Assembly: GCA_021797415.1 (NCBI GenBank)
Contig: JAJZZT010000556.1
Location: 1 to 6,007 of the forward strand
Source of the DNA: Bacillota bacterium
GTDB taxonomy: Bacteria > Bacillota > Bacilli > Alicyclobacillales > SLC66
Length of the DNA stretch: 6,007 nt
Direction: 5' to 3'
A program made the position numbers and the translations under genes. Below are positions 4,597 to 6,007 of this stretch, piece by piece. Numbering within the stretch: the stretch's first letter is position 1; each line of letters begins with the position of its first letter. The notes under the pieces are model-generated. The model made no database searches and was not told where the DNA came from. It saw only the letters and a list, made by a program, of their open reading frames with translations.

Positions 4597-6007
4597 ATGC
4601 GCATATTGCACACGGCGGACTGGCATTTTGGCAAGACGCTTGAGGGTCGGGACAGGATAGCAGAACAAGATGCGTTCGTGGACGAGTTGATCGCCATTTG
4701 CAAAAATGAAGCAGTCGATCTCGTGTTGATGGCGGGGGACGTGTATCAAACGGTCAACCCCAGCGCGGAGGCGGAAAGACTGTTTTACAGGGCGCTGGAC
4801 GGGCTGTCGGCGGACGGGACCAGGGGCGTGGTGGTCATTGCCGGCAACCACGACCATGCGGAGCGCATCAACGCCGCGCGGCCGCTGGCCGACAAGCTGG
4901 GCATTGTCCTGATGGGGTTTCCAAAAGACGCCCTGGCGGCCACGGCGCCTGCAGAGGGCAGAGTTCAACGGGTTGCCGCCGGCGCAGGGTATGTGGAACT
5001 CAAGATCCCCGGTTGTGCTGAACACGCGGTGATTTCAACGGTTCCCTATCCGTCTGAGGCGAGATTGAACGAGGTGCTGGCAAAAACACTCGATGAGCAG
5101 GAACTGCAGAGCCATTACAGCGAGCGGATCGGCGAGTGGTTCCGGTCGTTGTCCGGCCATTTTCGGCCGGATACGGTGAACCTGGCGGTGAGTCACGTGT
5201 ACGTGCAAGGCGGCGACGAGTCTGAATCGGAGATCCAGATCCAGATTGGCGGCGCCTATGCGGTGCATCCGGATGCATTTCCGGAGACGGCGCAGTATGT
5301 TGCGCTCGGCCATCTTCACCGGCCCCAGAACGTAAAAGGCGCAAAGGCTCCGACCCGGTACGCGGGATCTCCGCTCTCATACAGTTTTTCGGAGGCGGGC
5401 CAGACGAAATCCGTCACAATCGTCGACGCGTTTCCCGGACGGCAGGCGTCGTTCCGCGAAGTGCAGCTCAAGAGCGGGAAACCCCTGGTGCGTTGGAACG
5501 CCACGGGCGGGATCGCGCAGGTGGAGGAGTGGGTTGCGGAGGGACGGGACGAAAACGCCTGGATCGATCTGGCCGTCCATGTCAAGACGGGCCTGGACCT
5601 GGAGCACATTCACCATCTGCGGGATCTTCATCCCGGGTTCGTACAGATTCACCCCGTGCTTCCCGTTTCGGCCAATAAGACGGGAAACGGGACGGCCGCA
5701 GCGGCCGTCGGACTGCCGATCGACGAGGTGTTTCGCAAGTTTTTTGCCGAACGCACAAAAACGCAGGCGGATGAGGAGATCGTGGAACTGTTCCTCCGCT
5801 TGGTGACGGAGACGGATGCCGAGTCCGCGGCACCCGATGAGCAGAGTGCCGATGAGCAGGGTGCTGACGGGCAGGGTGCTGACGGGCAGGGTGCTGACGG
5901 ACAGGGTGCTGACGGACAGGGTGCTGACGGACAGGGTGCTGACGGACAGGGTGCTGACGGACAGGGTGCTGACGGACAGGGTGCTGACGGACAGGGTGCT
6001 GACGGAC
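4597..6007 (+). CDS. sbcD: Exonuclease SbcCD subunit D (Mre11-type nuclease), 3' end outside window
   Basis: SbcD is the nuclease subunit of SbcCD, which with the SMC-like ATPase SbcC opens DNA hairpins and trims blocked double-strand ends. The 470 visible codons contain every metallophosphoesterase motif: D8-W-H10, G-D48-V-Y, G-N84-H85-D86-H87, S-H200-V-Y and G-H239-L-H241, the metal ligands plus the catalytic His85. The capping domain runs to about residue 405, near the normal protein length of about 390-410. Beyond it is a low-complexity tail of D-G-Q-G-A repeats open to the window edge. The start ATG has an excellent GGGGAGG site (4584-4590) six bases upstream. sbcC would be expected downstream. 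Upstream lies the hairpin array; no clear promoter is seen, so the gene may be read through the repeats. Confidence 0.95.
   Translation, partial: MRILHTADWHFGKTLEGRDRIAEQDAFVDELIAICKNEAVDLVLMAGDVYQTVNPSAEAERLFYRALDGLSADGTRGVVVIAGNHDHAERINAARPLADKLGIVLMGFPKDALAATAPAEGRVQRVAAGAGYVELKIPGCAEHAVISTVPYPSEARLNEVLAKTLDEQELQSHYSERIGEWFRSLSGHFRPDTVNLAVSHVYVQGGDESESEIQIQIGGAYAVHPDAFPETAQYVALGHLHRPQNVKGAKAPTRYAGSPLSYSFSEAGQTKSVTIVDAFPGRQASFREVQLKSGKPLVRWNATGGIAQVEEWVAEGRDENAWIDLAVHVKTGLDLEHIHHLRDLHPGFVQIHPVLPVSANKTGNGTAAAAVGLPIDEVFRKFFAERTKTQADEEIVELFLRLVTETDAESAAPDEQSADEQGADGQGADGQGADGQGADGQGADGQGADGQGADGQGADGQGADGQGADG
5836..6007 (+). repeat. 15-bp coding minisatellite in the sbcD C-terminal tail
   Basis: Eleven complete 15-bp units and seven bases of a twelfth run to the window edge. 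The first units are divergent (D-E-Q-S-A, then D-E-Q-G-A), the next two end their second codon in GGG, and from 5896 seven units are identical (GACGGACAGGGTGCT). The gradient from divergent to identical copies indicates recent expansion by slippage or unequal crossing-over toward the 3' side. A 15-bp period keeps the reading frame whatever the copy number. Confidence 0.95.

Noticed and set aside
4294..5025. Minus-strand open frame of 243 codons.
   Set aside because: It is antisense to the clear sbcD gene and to the repeat array, and its sequence has no family-like character.
5836..6007. Regular short repeats could suggest a CRISPR array.
   Set aside because: The 15-bp units are directly adjacent with no spacers and are in frame with sbcD, so this is a coding minisatellite.

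Overview
The window looks like an accessory, decaying stretch of a moderately GC-rich Gram-positive genome. Most identifiable genes have strong AGGGGG- or GGGGAGG-type ribosome binding sites, and TTG/GTG starts occur. Together with an SbcD-type nuclease, DUF5680 and DUF5684 proteins and a typical IS110 transposase, this suggests a Bacilli-like firmicute, possibly a thermophile or Alicyclobacillus relative. That placement is an inference from style, not from a marker gene.

Layout. Positions 1-128 (minus) hold the start of a small coiled-coil protein, with an extended -10 promoter and a palindrome inside its spacer. A good promoter (TTGGCA, 17 nt, TATAAT) at 424-452 drives a HicB/HicA toxin-antitoxin pair at 514-951. 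The pair is damaged: hicA has a one-base frameshift and a Tyr in place of the expected catalytic His, and hicB seems to have lost its first codons to a similar one-base slip. A DUF5680 gene (1007-1483), more A+T-rich than its surroundings, follows; its natural-looking start codon reads ATA. Positions 1544-1711 (minus) may be a transposase scrap, and 1803-2168 (minus) is a four-helix DUF5684 membrane protein.

From about 2170 to 4596 there is no intact gene. This part is built from repeats: a family of about 205-bp units, each carrying a near-perfect 20-bp hairpin; a 122-bp palindromic MITE-like element inserted into the hairpin of one unit; and an IS110-family element lying between two units. 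The IS110 transposase keeps its DEDD catalytic half but lost about 90 residues by an internal deletion and also has a nonsense codon. Its 200-nt leader still folds well on paper and is a candidate bridge RNA.

The window ends inside sbcD (4597 to beyond 6007), complete in its metallophosphoesterase motifs. It carries a C-terminal tail of at least eleven 15-bp, in-frame minisatellite units (Asp-Gly-Gln-Gly-Ala), which continue past the edge. SbcCD enzymes cut DNA hairpins, so finding sbcD directly downstream of a hairpin-repeat array is notable, although nothing here proves a functional link.

I see no convincing undescribed multi-gene system. The most unusual items are the hairpin-repeat family with its nested insertions, the IS110 bridge-RNA candidate, and the minisatellite in sbcD.
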